Below are positions 14,246 to 23,654 of a stretch of DNA of 64,000 nucleotides, one piece after another (the first letter of the stretch is position 1; each line of letters opens with the position of its first letter). A program made the position numbers and the translations under genes. Source of the DNA: Pseudoalteromonas gelatinilytica. GTDB taxonomy: Bacteria; Pseudomonadota; Gammaproteobacteria; Enterobacterales; Alteromonadaceae. The notes below the pieces were generated by a model. The model saw only the letters and a program-made list of their open reading frames with translations, was not told the DNA's origin and searched no databases. Where the stretch lies: positions 144,525 to 208,524 of the forward strand of contig NZ_LRRU01000020.1 in assembly GCF_001641615.1 (NCBI RefSeq), given 5' to 3'.

Positions 14246-17200
14246 TCCAATGAGTATGGCGCTGTGTGGGCAAAGCCTTATTGAAGCCAGTGCCGGTACA
14301 GGTAAAACCTATACAATCACAGGTTTGTATTTACGGTATTTGTTGGGCTTACAAAAAGCGACCGGTGAAGATGAAGCATTAAATACGCCTCTAAGTGTTG
14401 AGCAAATACTGGTGGTGACTTTCACCGAGGCTGCAACCCAAGAAATTAAAGACCGTGTGCGGGCGCGTATAATCAATGCCAGAGATGCACTGCTTGGTAA
14501 AAAGCCAGATGATGAGCTGATTGAGCAAGTAATTAATGAGGTAACTGACAAACACGCCGCATTTGATTTGCTAGACGCTGCGGCAAAGTCGATGGATGAA
14601 GCCGCTATATTCACCATTCATGGCTTTTGTCAGCGAATGCTGAAACAACATGCTTTTGAGTCAGGGGTGGCGTTTAACTTAGAGTTTATTTTAGATGAGC
14701 GTGAGCTTATTCAAGAAACCCTTAATGACTTTTGGCGTGCCTTTGTTTACCCACAATCAAAAGAGCGAACGCAAGCAATTACCGATATTTTCCCTGTGCC
14801 GGCGTCACTGTATTCACAGGTAGTGAGTTTACTCAATAAACAAGAGGCAACAATCACCCCTGAGTACGACCTTGACGATATATGGCAAGCGCGCGACAAC
14901 TTTGTGGCAAAAGTACCTGCATTTAAAACTGCGTGCCGTGAGAGTGAGTTTATTAATGCTGTAAAAGCATCTGATTTAAGTGGTTCAAAAACCCCAGGCC
15001 GAAAAAACAGCCTTGCTGCGCTTGAAGAGTATATAAACAATGATGAGCTATTTTTTGTATTTGGTACCAGCAAATACTCGTTCGAAGTGTGGAGCACAGA
15101 GAATTTAAGCGACCCTGCAAATTATAAGAAAAACGGCAGCTTGCTGAGTCATGAAATGCTGGCTCAGTTTGATGAAATGGCTAAACTCAGTAGCCTTATC
15201 AATAACGGCTTGAATATTGCGATAGTGCAATACGCTGCTAAATGGGTGGCAAGTGCATTAGTTAAACGCAAGCAAGAGCAAGGCGTTATTACTCCAGATG
15301 ATTTACTGAGTAACTTGCATCAGGCACTTTTAAGTGAGCAAGGCCAAGCATTAAGTGAAAAAATTGCCGCATTGTTTCCGGTTGCCATGATTGACGAATT
15401 CCAAGATACCGACCCAGTTCAATATGGTATTTTTAGCCGCATTTATGGCATTAAAAACACCACGCTTGCCATGATAGGTGATCCAAAACAGGCTATTTAT
15501 GGTTTCCGTGGTGCAGATATTTTTACTTATATTGGCGCAAAACAAGCTGTTTCAGATGATAAGCAATACACCCTAGATACCAACTACCGCTCAAGTGAAG
15601 GGGTTGTTGATAGCGTAAACCGTTTATTTGCTAAAAATGACAATAGCTTTATTTATAACGACGCAATCCCATTTCAAAAGGTTAATGCGAAGGGAAAACA
15701 GCAAGACAAAGCGTTTTTAATGAACGGTGAAATGCCAAGTGCGTTTGAATTTTCGGTTTTTGTTGATGAATACGCCGAAGCGAACAACAAGCCAACCAGC
15801 AAAGGGGTGGCTCAACAGGCATTGGCTTTGCAGTATACGAAAAAAATTACTGAGCTACTCAAGCAAGCCGATGCAGGCGCTGCAACTATTGCAGGAAAGC
15901 CTCTCACTGCCGCCGATATCTGCGTGCTAGTGCGTGACCGAAACGAAGCACAGCTGATGAAAAACGCACTAGCAGAAGCCGCCATTGCCAGTGTGTATTT
16001 ATCGCGAGATAGTGTTTTTAACCAAGAGCTTAGTCATCATTTACTGAACTTTTTAACAGCCTTGCATGGACAGTATGATGAATCATTACTGCGTGGTGTA
16101 CTAGCAGGGCCATTGTTTTGTTTAAGCTACAACCGTATTTATGAGCTTCACGAAAATGAAAGTGCATGGCAAGAACATTTAAACTTTTTTGCTCAGCTTG
16201 CTCATATTTGGCATAAACAGGGCGCTATGGCGATGCTCGAGCGTTTATTAAGCCATAATCAGCTCGCAGCACGTTGGCAGGGCTTAGGTTACAACGTTGA
16301 GCGCTGGCTCACCGATTTCCGCCATTTAGGGGAAATCTTACAGCAAAAGCAAATTGAGCTTGAGGGCACCCACAGATTACTGCGTTGGTTTGCGCAAAAA
16401 GTTAGTCAACAAGATGGTGAAGCGGTGCAAGTACGCCTAGAAAGCGATGCTAATTTGGTGAAAATTGTCACCATGCACGCCTCAAAAGGCTTAGAGTACC
16501 CGATTGTATTCATGCCGTTTGCCTGTGGCTATCGGGAAAGCAAAGAAGCCCTTTATCATAAAGACGGTAAGCTGATTTATGACCTTGCTAAAAGTGACGA
16601 CGCAATGCAAAAAGCAGAGCAAGAGCGCTTGGCTGAAGATTTACGCTTGCTCTATGTGGCATTGACTCGTGCCGTGCATTTTTGCTCTGTGGGTATGTAT
16701 AACATTTCGCAAGGTCGTAGTGCTCGCCCTGGAATTCAAAGTACCAGTATCGGCCACGTATTATTTGCAGGGTTAGAGATTAAATCGGGCGATGAATGGC
16801 GCACGTTGTTACAACAATTTTGTGAAGGCTCTTCGCACATGCACTATGAGGCGTTTAGCGAAGCGGATGAGCTTGAAAAGTTAACATTTGCTGGTGCTGA
16901 CAGTGAGCAAGCCTACCAAGTTAATACTGTTAAAGCAGACATTCAGCGTGATTGGCGCTCAACCAGCTTTAGTAGCTTAACGTTGAAAAAGCATACTGAT
17001 CATATTGAACTTGGCCGCAGTGATGAAGACCACGAAAAAGATGAGTTTTTAGCCCAAAATGCCAATGCTTTAACACCTTACAGCTTCCCAAAAGGGGCAA
17101 AGCCGGGTAGTTGTTTGCATGAAATATTTGAGCAATTAGACTTTACCGACCCTTATGCGTTAAAGCGTCCAGCCATGGAGCAAGACGACCACGCCCTAGA

Positions 17201-17807
17201 TAAAGTGATCAAAACGTTATTCGAAAAATACCATATTGACGATAGCTGGCAGGAAATGACCGAGCAGTGGATCCTTGCTGCACTGAATTGCCCATTAAAC
17301 GATAAAGGGCTTAGTTTATCAGTACTTGAACCTGAGACCTGTTTGGTCGAAATGGAATTTAACTTACCCCTGTTATCACTCTCAAGTGATAAGCTTAACC
17401 AAGTGTTGGTAAAGCACTTTAATTTACCCGGGCAGCTTGATTTTAGTGAGGTGCAAGGCTTACTAAAAGGCTTTATAGATTTAATATTTTGTTGGCAGGG
17501 TAAGTATTATATTCTTGATTATAAATCGAACTTTTTAGGCAATAGTGCGGCTGACTACCAACATGAGCAACTAGAGCAAGCCATGACCAGTCACCAGTAT
17601 CATTTGCAGTATTTGATATATACCGTGGCATTGCACCGCTTATTAAAACAACGTATTCAAGATTACGATAGCGATACGCATTTAGGCGGTGTTTACTACA
17701 CCTTCTTACGTGGCATGAGCGAAGGGCAAGGGGTGTATTTTAATCAGCTTACGAAACAGCAAATAACTGAGCTTGATAGCTTATTCGCACAAGGAGCCAT
17801 GCTATGA
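14232..17807 (+). CDS. recB: exodeoxyribonuclease V subunit beta (RecB)
   Basis: 1191-residue RecB: 3'-5' superfamily 1A helicase and the nuclease of the RecBCD complex. The Walker A is ASAGTGKT with K25. Later helicase motifs include VAMIDEFQDTDPVQY, GDPKQAIYGFRGADIF and KIVTMHASKGLEYPIVF, and RLLYVALTRA. The C-terminal nuclease domain keeps the catalytic DYK (D1096, K1098). Length and domain order match the family. AGGAGG precedes the start, which lies within the end of recC. The gene for the protease that separates recC from recB in E. coli (ptrA) is absent here. Confidence 0.97.
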   Translation: MQTLNPMSMALCGQSLIEASAGTGKTYTITGLYLRYLLGLQKATGEDEALNTPLSVEQILVVTFTEAATQEIKDRVRARIINARDALLGKKPDDELIEQVINEVTDKHAAFDLLDAAAKSMDEAAIFTIHGFCQRMLKQHAFESGVAFNLEFILDERELIQETLNDFWRAFVYPQSKERTQAITDIFPVPASLYSQVVSLLNKQEATITPEYDLDDIWQARDNFVAKVPAFKTACRESEFINAVKASDLSGSKTPGRKNSLAALEEYINNDELFFVFGTSKYSFEVWSTENLSDPANYKKNGSLLSHEMLAQFDEMAKLSSLINNGLNIAIVQYAAKWVASALVKRKQEQGVITPDDLLSNLHQALLSEQGQALSEKIAALFPVAMIDEFQDTDPVQYGIFSRIYGIKNTTLAMIGDPKQAIYGFRGADIFTYIGAKQAVSDDKQYTLDTNYRSSEGVVDSVNRLFAKNDNSFIYNDAIPFQKVNAKGKQQDKAFLMNGEMPSAFEFSVFVDEYAEANNKPTSKGVAQQALALQYTKKITELLKQADAGAATIAGKPLTAADICVLVRDRNEAQLMKNALAEAAIASVYLSRDSVFNQELSHHLLNFLTALHGQYDESLLRGVLAGPLFCLSYNRIYELHENESAWQEHLNFFAQLAHIWHKQGAMAMLERLLSHNQLAARWQGLGYNVERWLTDFRHLGEILQQKQIELEGTHRLLRWFAQKVSQQDGEAVQVRLESDANLVKIVTMHASKGLEYPIVFMPFACGYRESKEALYHKDGKLIYDLAKSDDAMQKAEQERLAEDLRLLYVALTRAVHFCSVGMYNISQGRSARPGIQSTSIGHVLFAGLEIKSGDEWRTLLQQFCEGSSHMHYEAFSEADELEKLTFAGADSEQAYQVNTVKADIQRDWRSTSFSSLTLKKHTDHIELGRSDEDHEKDEFLAQNANALTPYSFPKGAKPGSCLHEIFEQLDFTDPYALKRPAMEQDDHALDKVIKTLFEKYHIDDSWQEMTEQWILAALNCPLNDKGLSLSVLEPETCLVEMEFNLPLLSLSSDKLNQVLVKHFNLPGQLDFSEVQGLLKGFIDLIFCWQGKYYILDYKSNFLGNSAADYQHEQLEQAMTSHQYHLQYLIYTVALHRLLKQRIQDYDSDTHLGGVYYTFLRGMSEGQGVYFNQLTKQQITELDSLFAQGAML

Positions 17808-19888
17808 GTCAAATGACATTCGGCTTTGATGACCATGAGCCAAACGAGCCAATGAATAAGCAGCCAGAACAACCAGCAGAACATGCCCAAAGCGATTCAG
17901 TGTTACCTGCCAAAGAGATTAAAACGCAACCATTACTGAGTTATTTACTTGAGGCAAAACGTATTCGCTTAGTTGATGTGAAACTCGCAGAGCTATTGAC
18001 TGGTACAGAAACAGTAGCCGGTTCACAATCGTTGATAGAGAATAACGATGCAGCGCACAATGAGGTTTTTTACCTGATTTTATTACTTGCGGCTGCGCAG
18101 CAAAGTCAGCACAGCTGTTTAGAGCTCGTGAATATAAACTGGCAAAACCCGTTTGAAATAAGAGAGCAAAGCCTAGCTGATGCCAGCATTGCAGCCCCTG
18201 AGGTTTTAACCCCGTTTGATATGGAATTTGGCCTTAATGAGGCTGTTAATAAACTAATGAATGCTGAGTGTGTCGGGGACGACAAACCACTGCTGTTGTT
18301 TGCCAATAAACTTTACTTTGCCCGATTGGCAGAGTACGAAACCACTTTGGCTTCGCGTTTACATCATTTAGCAACGAAAGAACTCACCCTTGATGAAGCC
18401 GAATTAACGGCATTACTTGAGGTGTATTTTCCTAATAGTGAACATACAACAAACCCAAGCGATCCTATTAAAACCTTAAACTGGCAAAAAGTAGCCTGTG
18501 CGATTGCCGCAACAAAAGGCTTTAGTGTGATCACTGGCGGCCCAGGTACCGGTAAAACCACCACAGTAACTAAGCTACTAGCAATATTACAATCTTTGTA
18601 TGCCAGTGCACCGCTAACAATAAAGCTGGTTGCACCGACAGGTAAAGCGGCAGCGCGTTTAACCGAGTCGATTTTAGGGGCAAAGCAAAAGCTTAGTATG
18701 ATCCCTGATAATATCGCGCCACTTATTCCTGAAAGCGCGCAAACGATTCACCGTTTACTGGGCGTTATTCCGCATACCAATAAGTTTCGCCATAACAAGC
18801 GTAATCCGCTGCATTTAGATGTACTGATCATTGATGAGGCATCGATGGTAGATTTATCGCTTATGGCAAAACTAATCGAGGCACTTCCAAGCCATGCAAG
18901 ACTTATTTTACTGGGTGATAAAGACCAATTAGCCTCGGTTGATACGGGCAGTATTCTTAGCGACCTCTGCCAAGGCTTAGAGCTTGGCAAAATGCCAGAT
19001 TACAGCAGTGAAAGAGCAGCGCAGCTTAATCGCGTTTGTTTTAATAATCAGAGCGAGATACCTGCGGCGAGCAGTCATTTTGTACTTAACGATTGTATTG
19101 CGTTTTTACAGCAAAGTTATCGTTTTGATGGCAGCAGCGGCATTGGTCAATTAGCACAAGCTGTAAATACCAATAACACAGGCTTACTGGGCTACGTTGA
19201 GCAAACGATTAATCAAGGTGGCTTTAAAGACCTTAAACTTAATTACAGCGTGATCAGTAAACCGATTGAGTATTTTGTGCAACAAGCGGCGTTGCAATAT
19301 CACGATTATTTGCAGTTTATCCAGCAAGGGGCAAGTGTTGCCAATGTGCATAAAGCATTTGCGTATTATCAGTTACTGGCTGCCGTCAGAGAGGGTGATT
19401 ATGGTGTAAATAGCCTTAATCAGCGTATTGAAAAAGCACTGGCACAACAGGGTTTAATCTCGCCATATCAAAGGCATTATGTGGGTATGCCAATTATGAT
19501 CAGTCAAAACGACTACCAGCTAAAACTGTTTAATGGCGACATAGGTATTTTAATGCATGATGAGCAAGGTCAGTTAAAAGCCATGTTTGTTGATGAACAA
19601 GAAAATATTCGCGCCTTTTCGCCCGCACGTTTACCTGCTCACGATAAAGTGTATGCCATGACAATTCATAAGTCGCAAGGCTCTGAATTTGCTTATACCG
19701 CAATGATTTTACCGCCAATAAAACAGGCTAATCAGGGCATTAATAGGCAATTGGTTTACACGGGTATCACCCGCGCGAAAACCACATTTGAGCTGGTGGC
19801 CGATAAAAATGTACTGCTTATGGCGATGAATAAATCTGTTACTCGTGCATCAGGTTTATACGATAGGTTAAAACATGAAGCTAGTTAA
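17804..19888 (+). CDS. recD: exodeoxyribonuclease V subunit alpha (RecD)
   Basis: 694-residue RecD: 5'-3' superfamily 1B helicase of RecBCD. It has a variable N-terminal domain, then Walker A GGPGTGKTT (K251), APTGKAAARL, the Walker B-like VLIIDEASMVDL, LLGDKDQLASV, and the C-terminal AMTIHKSQGSEF and VYTGITRAK motifs. Translation is coupled to recB by an ATGA overlap. The first 40 residues are polar and low in complexity and poorly conserved in the family. It is longer than E. coli RecD (608), with the extra length in the N-terminal part and in the region between helicase motifs. Confidence 0.96.
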   Translation: MSQMTFGFDDHEPNEPMNKQPEQPAEHAQSDSVLPAKEIKTQPLLSYLLEAKRIRLVDVKLAELLTGTETVAGSQSLIENNDAAHNEVFYLILLLAAAQQSQHSCLELVNINWQNPFEIREQSLADASIAAPEVLTPFDMEFGLNEAVNKLMNAECVGDDKPLLLFANKLYFARLAEYETTLASRLHHLATKELTLDEAELTALLEVYFPNSEHTTNPSDPIKTLNWQKVACAIAATKGFSVITGGPGTGKTTTVTKLLAILQSLYASAPLTIKLVAPTGKAAARLTESILGAKQKLSMIPDNIAPLIPESAQTIHRLLGVIPHTNKFRHNKRNPLHLDVLIIDEASMVDLSLMAKLIEALPSHARLILLGDKDQLASVDTGSILSDLCQGLELGKMPDYSSERAAQLNRVCFNNQSEIPAASSHFVLNDCIAFLQQSYRFDGSSGIGQLAQAVNTNNTGLLGYVEQTINQGGFKDLKLNYSVISKPIEYFVQQAALQYHDYLQFIQQGASVANVHKAFAYYQLLAAVREGDYGVNSLNQRIEKALAQQGLISPYQRHYVGMPIMISQNDYQLKLFNGDIGILMHDEQGQLKAMFVDEQENIRAFSPARLPAHDKVYAMTIHKSQGSEFAYTAMILPPIKQANQGINRQLVYTGITRAKTTFELVADKNVLLMAMNKSVTRASGLYDRLKHEAS

Positions 19889-20330
19889 AGTAACGAGTGA
19901 CCATCTCAACGAGTTAATGGGGTGGTTTAACACAGAGGCAGAACTGCGTATTTGGTCTGGGCCATTTTTTGATTACCCATTCGATATGCAAAGCTTTAAA
20001 AACGATTTAAACCTAGATGCGCTGAATTCCTTCGCGTTGGTTAATGACGAAAGCCAGATGTTAGGGTTTGGGCAATACTATTTACGTGAAGGGCGTTGTC
20101 ATTTAGGGCGGCTAGTTATCGCGCCAAGTGAACGTGGCAAAGGTCTTGCAAAAGTGTTGATAAACTTACTAGGAGAGCAGGGCAAACAGCAATTGCAGTG
20201 TGATAGCTTGTCGTTGTTTGTATATACCCATAATACCCTTGCTAAAACAGCTTATGAAAAAATGGGGTTTATACAAACCCAGTACCCCGCGGACATGCCA
20301 CTCGATGGCTGTATTTATATGACCTGCTAA
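19875..20330 (+). CDS. GNAT-family N-acetyltransferase
   Basis: 151-residue GNAT protein. The acetyl-CoA binding motif is LGRLVIAPSERGKGLAKVLINLL (R/Q-x-x-G-x-G/A form) near residues 78-100, followed by the NTLAKTAYEKMGF motif of the C-terminal strand. The acceptor is unknown: small molecule, peptide or protein. It overlaps the end of recD by 14 nt and so probably belongs to the recCBD transcript; no functional link to RecBCD is known. Its stop codon overlaps the stop of the convergent gene. Confidence 0.85.
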   Translation: MKLVKVTSDHLNELMGWFNTEAELRIWSGPFFDYPFDMQSFKNDLNLDALNSFALVNDESQMLGFGQYYLREGRCHLGRLVIAPSERGKGLAKVLINLLGEQGKQQLQCDSLSLFVYTHNTLAKTAYEKMGFIQTQYPADMPLDGCIYMTC

Positions 20331-20956
20331 GAGCGTTTAAAGCTGCTTTTACGAAACAGATTAGGTTGCCAGCCAAAGTGTATGGCGCCTAATCTTAAGC
20401 ATACCGTTACCGTAAATGCGCCAATAATGCACCAAATATAACTCACCTCAAGGGTGAATAAAGCCGCGTAAGTTAACCCGCCAGATAAGCATGCGGTTGA
20501 ATAAAGTTCTTCGCCCATGACCAGAGGCACTTCACGGCAGATCACATCACGCATCAGGCCGCCAAAAATACCCGTGGTCATACCCATGGTGATGGCAACA
20601 ATCATATCTGCGCCGCCAATCAGTGCCTTTTCGATACCAATAATGTTGAAAATAGCCATCCCTACGGCATCCATTAATAGCATGGTGGTGTTACTTAAAT
20701 CGGGTAAGTGACGAATTGATAGAATAGACGCAAATATGGCTATGTAAGTTGCGTACAAATAATCGGGCTGAGCTATCCAAAATACCGGTTTGTTAAGTAA
20801 TATGTCTCGAAGTGTGCCACCACCCAAGGCGGTGACTGTGGCAACGACCACCACACCAAAACCACCAACACTTTTTTCATGACCCAGTAAAGTGCCAGAA
20901 ATAGCAAAAAACGCTACACCGATAATGCTTAAAAAATGAAAGTATTCTGATGTCAT
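20327..20956 (-). CDS. TRIC-type (UPF0126, YadS/YicG-like) membrane protein
   Basis: 209-residue inner-membrane protein with about seven hydrophobic segments. It consists of two repeated glycine-rich units, the first around GGTLRDILLNKPVFW and the second around GGLMRDVICREVPLV, the signature of the UPF0126 / TRIC cation-channel family. Bacterial homologues form trimeric potassium-permeable channels; the role in this organism is unknown. A good AAGGAAG site precedes the ATG. It is convergent with the GNAT gene and overlaps it by 4 nt at the stop codons. Confidence 0.88.
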   Translation of the reverse strand: MTSEYFHFLSIIGVAFFAISGTLLGHEKSVGGFGVVVVATVTALGGGTLRDILLNKPVFWIAQPDYLYATYIAIFASILSIRHLPDLSNTTMLLMDAVGMAIFNIIGIEKALIGGADMIVAITMGMTTGIFGGLMRDVICREVPLVMGEELYSTACLSGGLTYAALFTLEVSYIWCIIGAFTVTVCLRLGAIHFGWQPNLFRKSSFKRS

Positions 20957-21020
20957 GGGGCTTCCTTACCTGTTAGTAAGTTAACCCTAGCAAAATGAGC
21001 TTTATTGATGCTGAACAGCA

Positions 21021-21054
21021 AAGAAAATAGGGCGGGTAATGGATGTCACCCGCC
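21021..21054 (-). terminator. terminator after M20 peptidase gene
   Basis: Seven-base-pair stem GGCGGGT with ACCCGCC, 10-nt loop. On the minus strand it is followed by a T-rich tail (CTATTTTCTTT). Confidence 0.65.
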
Positions 21055-21082
21055 AGTAGGATTAGTGATTATCTCAATCCGC

Positions 21083-22372
21083 TTATTTTAGGTAATCAAC
21101 CACTAATTGCGTCATTGCATTTACGCCAAGCTGTAAAGCTTTTTCGTCTGCAAAAAAGTGTGGTGAATGGTTACTAGGTGCTGTAACCGCATCTTGACCT
21201 TTTGGTGTGACACCTAAGAAAAAGAACATGCCTGGTGTTTCTAAGGCGTAGTAACTAAAGTCTTCGGCACCTGTGATAAGTGGCGTTGTGATCAGGTTTT
21301 CTTTACCAACTACACCAGCAAGTGTTGGTGTCATTTTCTTGGTTAATTCAACATCGTTCACTGTTACTGGGTAACCATGATCAATGTGAACATGTGCTTC
21401 TGCGCCACCTGATTCAGCTACCATCTCAGCGGTTTTAGCTAAACGTTTTTTAATGTCAGCACGCATTTCTTGATCAAAGGTACGAATTGTGCCCACCATT
21501 TCAACTTGATCAGGGATGATGTTGTTACGCACACCGCCATTAATGGCACCAAATGAAACCACAGAAGGCGCTTTGGTCACATCAACTTGGCGAGAAGCGA
21601 TGGTTTGTGTTGCCATAATAATTTGTGATGACGCCACAATTGGGTCAACACCATTCCAAGGGCGAGAACCGTGAGTTTGGCGACCTTTTACTGTGATAGT
21701 AAATTTGTCGGCGCTGGCCATTAGCGGCCCTTCACGAAAACCAATTTGTCCGGTATTAAGAGAGCTGGTTACGTGTAAACCAAATACGGCTTCTGGCTTT
21801 TCTTTAAATAAGCCTTCTTTAAGCATAAGCTCAGCACCACCTTCTTCGCCATCTGGTGCACCTTCTTCAGCAGGTTGGAAGACAAACAGAATATCACCCG
21901 CGAGCTCTTCTTTAATTTTTACTAAAGACTCAGCGGCTGCCATTAAAATAGCCACATGGTTATCATGACCACAGGCATGCATTACGCCAACGGTATTGCC
22001 TTTGTACTCTGTTGTTTGAGTTGACGCGAAAGGTAAGTCTACTTGCTCTTTAACAGGTAATGCATCCATATCAGCACGTAGCGCAATAAGCGGGCCTTTT
22101 TTGCCCCCCTTAAGTTTTGCAACCACACCGGTATGTGCCACACCTGTTTGAACCTCAAGGCCTAGAGAACGTAAATGCTTAGTCACGTATTTAGCTGTTT
22201 CAAACTCACGGTTACTAAGCTCTGGGTTTTGATGCAAATGACGGCGCCATTTAATGACTTTTTCGCTGACGCTTTTATTGGCAGATTTAAGTTCAGAATT
22301 AATATCACTAGCAAATGCAGGGGTAGAAATAGCACTGAGAAGTAGGCTGGTCGAAAGTAGTTTGTTTAACAT
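21083..22372 (-). CDS. exported M20 family amidohydrolase / peptidase (M20D, hippurate-hydrolase-like)
   Basis: 429-residue zinc hydrolase with a signal peptide (cleavage near AFA-SD, residue 22), so periplasmic or secreted. The M20D signature is clear: WRRHLHQNPELSN near the N-terminus, ALRADMDALPV, MHACGHDNHVAILM with metal ligands, and FQPAEEGAPDGEEGGAELM with the catalytic Glu. Late in the sequence, GAEDFSYYALETPGMFFFLG supplies the last metal-site histidine region. The family cleaves N-acyl amino acids, peptides or auxin conjugates; the substrate is not determined. It is divergent from a Crp/Fnr-type regulator across 56 bp. Confidence 0.92.
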   Translation of the reverse strand: MLNKLLSTSLLLSAISTPAFASDINSELKSANKSVSEKVIKWRRHLHQNPELSNREFETAKYVTKHLRSLGLEVQTGVAHTGVVAKLKGGKKGPLIALRADMDALPVKEQVDLPFASTQTTEYKGNTVGVMHACGHDNHVAILMAAAESLVKIKEELAGDILFVFQPAEEGAPDGEEGGAELMLKEGLFKEKPEAVFGLHVTSSLNTGQIGFREGPLMASADKFTITVKGRQTHGSRPWNGVDPIVASSQIIMATQTIASRQVDVTKAPSVVSFGAINGGVRNNIIPDQVEMVGTIRTFDQEMRADIKKRLAKTAEMVAESGGAEAHVHIDHGYPVTVNDVELTKKMTPTLAGVVGKENLITTPLITGAEDFSYYALETPGMFFFLGVTPKGQDAVTAPSNHSPHFFADEKALQLGVNAMTQLVVDYLK

Positions 22373-22428
22373 CCCGTATCCTTTTATTATTAATTACTAA
22401 TTATTTAATCAATGTAAAGTATAAACAC

Positions 22429-23091
22429 TTGAATGAACAAGACCTTTCGGTAATTAACCAAGACAAATGGTTTAAAAATCGCACACAAATATTTAGGGAC
22501 AAGCTAGTAAAAAATGCTAAATTAATCACCTTAAATGCGGGTGATGCATTGTTTTTGCGTGGTGATGAAAATACCGGTCTGTATTGTGTTATTAATGGCG
22601 TGCTTAGAGTTTCTGGGGTTAATAGCCAAGGCAAAGAAGCCGTGCTTAGTTTTGTAACCAGTGCAATGTGGTTTGGTGAAGTGGCTCTGTTTGATGGTGG
22701 TCAACGTACCCACGATGTGTATGCTCAAACTGCGGTACGGCTTTTACACGTTCCTGAGCGGGCATTAAGCCTGTTATTACAAGAACATCCTGCTTATTGG
22801 CATGACTTTGGGCTGCTGCTTACCAATAAAGTGCGAAACCTGTTTGACTCATTAGAAGATCACGCACTCCTTACAGCAAAGCAAAAGGTGAGTAAGCGGT
22901 TATGCATGCTTTATCAATCGTCACACCAAAGCTGTTTGCCGCTTACCCAGCAACAACTTGCCGATATGACCTATTTAACACGGCAAACCATTAATCAAAT
23001 ATTACAATCTCTGCAAGCTGATTCAATTATTAATCTTAAATATCAATCGATTGAAATTGTTGATATCGATAAATTGCAATCTCAATGCTAG
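22429..23091 (+). CDS. Crp/Fnr-family transcriptional regulator
   Basis: 220-residue regulator. The N-terminal cyclic-nucleotide-binding-type beta roll covers about residues 30-125 (GDALFLRGDENTGLYCVINGVLRV, WFGEVALFDGGQRT). The C-terminal winged helix contains LTQQQLADMTYLTRQTINQILQSL (residues about 172-195). No FNR-like N-terminal cysteine cluster is present, so it does not sense oxygen that way; a small ligand is likely. The only in-frame start that keeps the complete domain is TTG at 22429; the nearby ATG is in another frame. No strong ribosome-binding site is visible. It diverges from the M20 peptidase gene, a possible target. Confidence 0.85.
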   Translation: MNEQDLSVINQDKWFKNRTQIFRDKLVKNAKLITLNAGDALFLRGDENTGLYCVINGVLRVSGVNSQGKEAVLSFVTSAMWFGEVALFDGGQRTHDVYAQTAVRLLHVPERALSLLLQEHPAYWHDFGLLLTNKVRNLFDSLEDHALLTAKQKVSKRLCMLYQSSHQSCLPLTQQQLADMTYLTRQTINQILQSLQADSIINLKYQSIEIVDIDKLQSQC

Positions 23092-23145
23092 TTTGGAACT
23101 AAAATTGCTACAAAGTTGTAATCAAGCTTAAATGGAAGACAACTT

Positions 23146-23550
23146 GTGGCAATTACATTTCATAATCAATATAACCCTTATCACGCTTCGGCTGCTGCTA
23201 AGTTGTCGCAAATAACACGCATTGATGATGTGAAGGCCATGCATACGCCTGCATCTTCAGCACACCAACTTTTACAAAAGCAGTCTGAGCCCAGTTCTTT
23301 TTTAGCTCAGGCGCAAGAAGCCTTGGTTTATCAGCGACTCGGGGTTGATAAAGAGAAAATTGACGAAATAAAAGCGCAAATAGAAAAACTTGCGGAACAA
23401 ATGCAGCAACAAGGTGCCGACACCAAAGCACTACAAGAAAAAATGAATGAGCTGCAAGCGATGCTTGATGAAGAGTATCAAAAGGGACGCGAACGCATGG
23501 ATATGCAGCCAGAAGCTGAAAAAGGCAAAGTTATTGATGCGTTGGTTTAA
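23146..23550 (+). CDS. hypothetical protein with C-terminal coiled coil
   Basis: 134 residues, GTG start with GGAAG 7 nt upstream. The N-terminal third is polar and rich in His, Tyr, Ala and Ser. Residues about 60-125 are charged and Gln-rich with heptad-like spacing (DKEKIDEIKAQIEKLAEQM onward), a likely coiled coil. There is no signal peptide or membrane segment. It resembles in a general way the FlxA-like small coiled-coil proteins, but I do not recognise it. It stands alone downstream of the Crp/Fnr-type gene. Confidence 0.7.
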   Translation: MAITFHNQYNPYHASAAAKLSQITRIDDVKAMHTPASSAHQLLQKQSEPSSFLAQAQEALVYQRLGVDKEKIDEIKAQIEKLAEQMQQQGADTKALQEKMNELQAMLDEEYQKGRERMDMQPEAEKGKVIDALV

Positions 23551-23654
23551 TGTGAGAGTTTAAGCTAGCTACTGTAAATGTCGGATAGTTGACATTCTTG
23601 GCGGTGAATTATCTGCTAATCTGAGTTTTGAACACAGTTTTGGCAGGAAAAATA

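Noticed and set aside
14309..15097. Reading frames of 102 and 116 residues antisense to recB
   Set aside because: They overlap conserved RecB motifs, are low in complexity (Ser-rich) and have no start signals.
10922..20330. recBCD with GNAT as a toxin-antitoxin or defence island
   Set aside because: The acetyltransferase lacks a small antitoxin partner and is simply the last overlapping gene of the unit.
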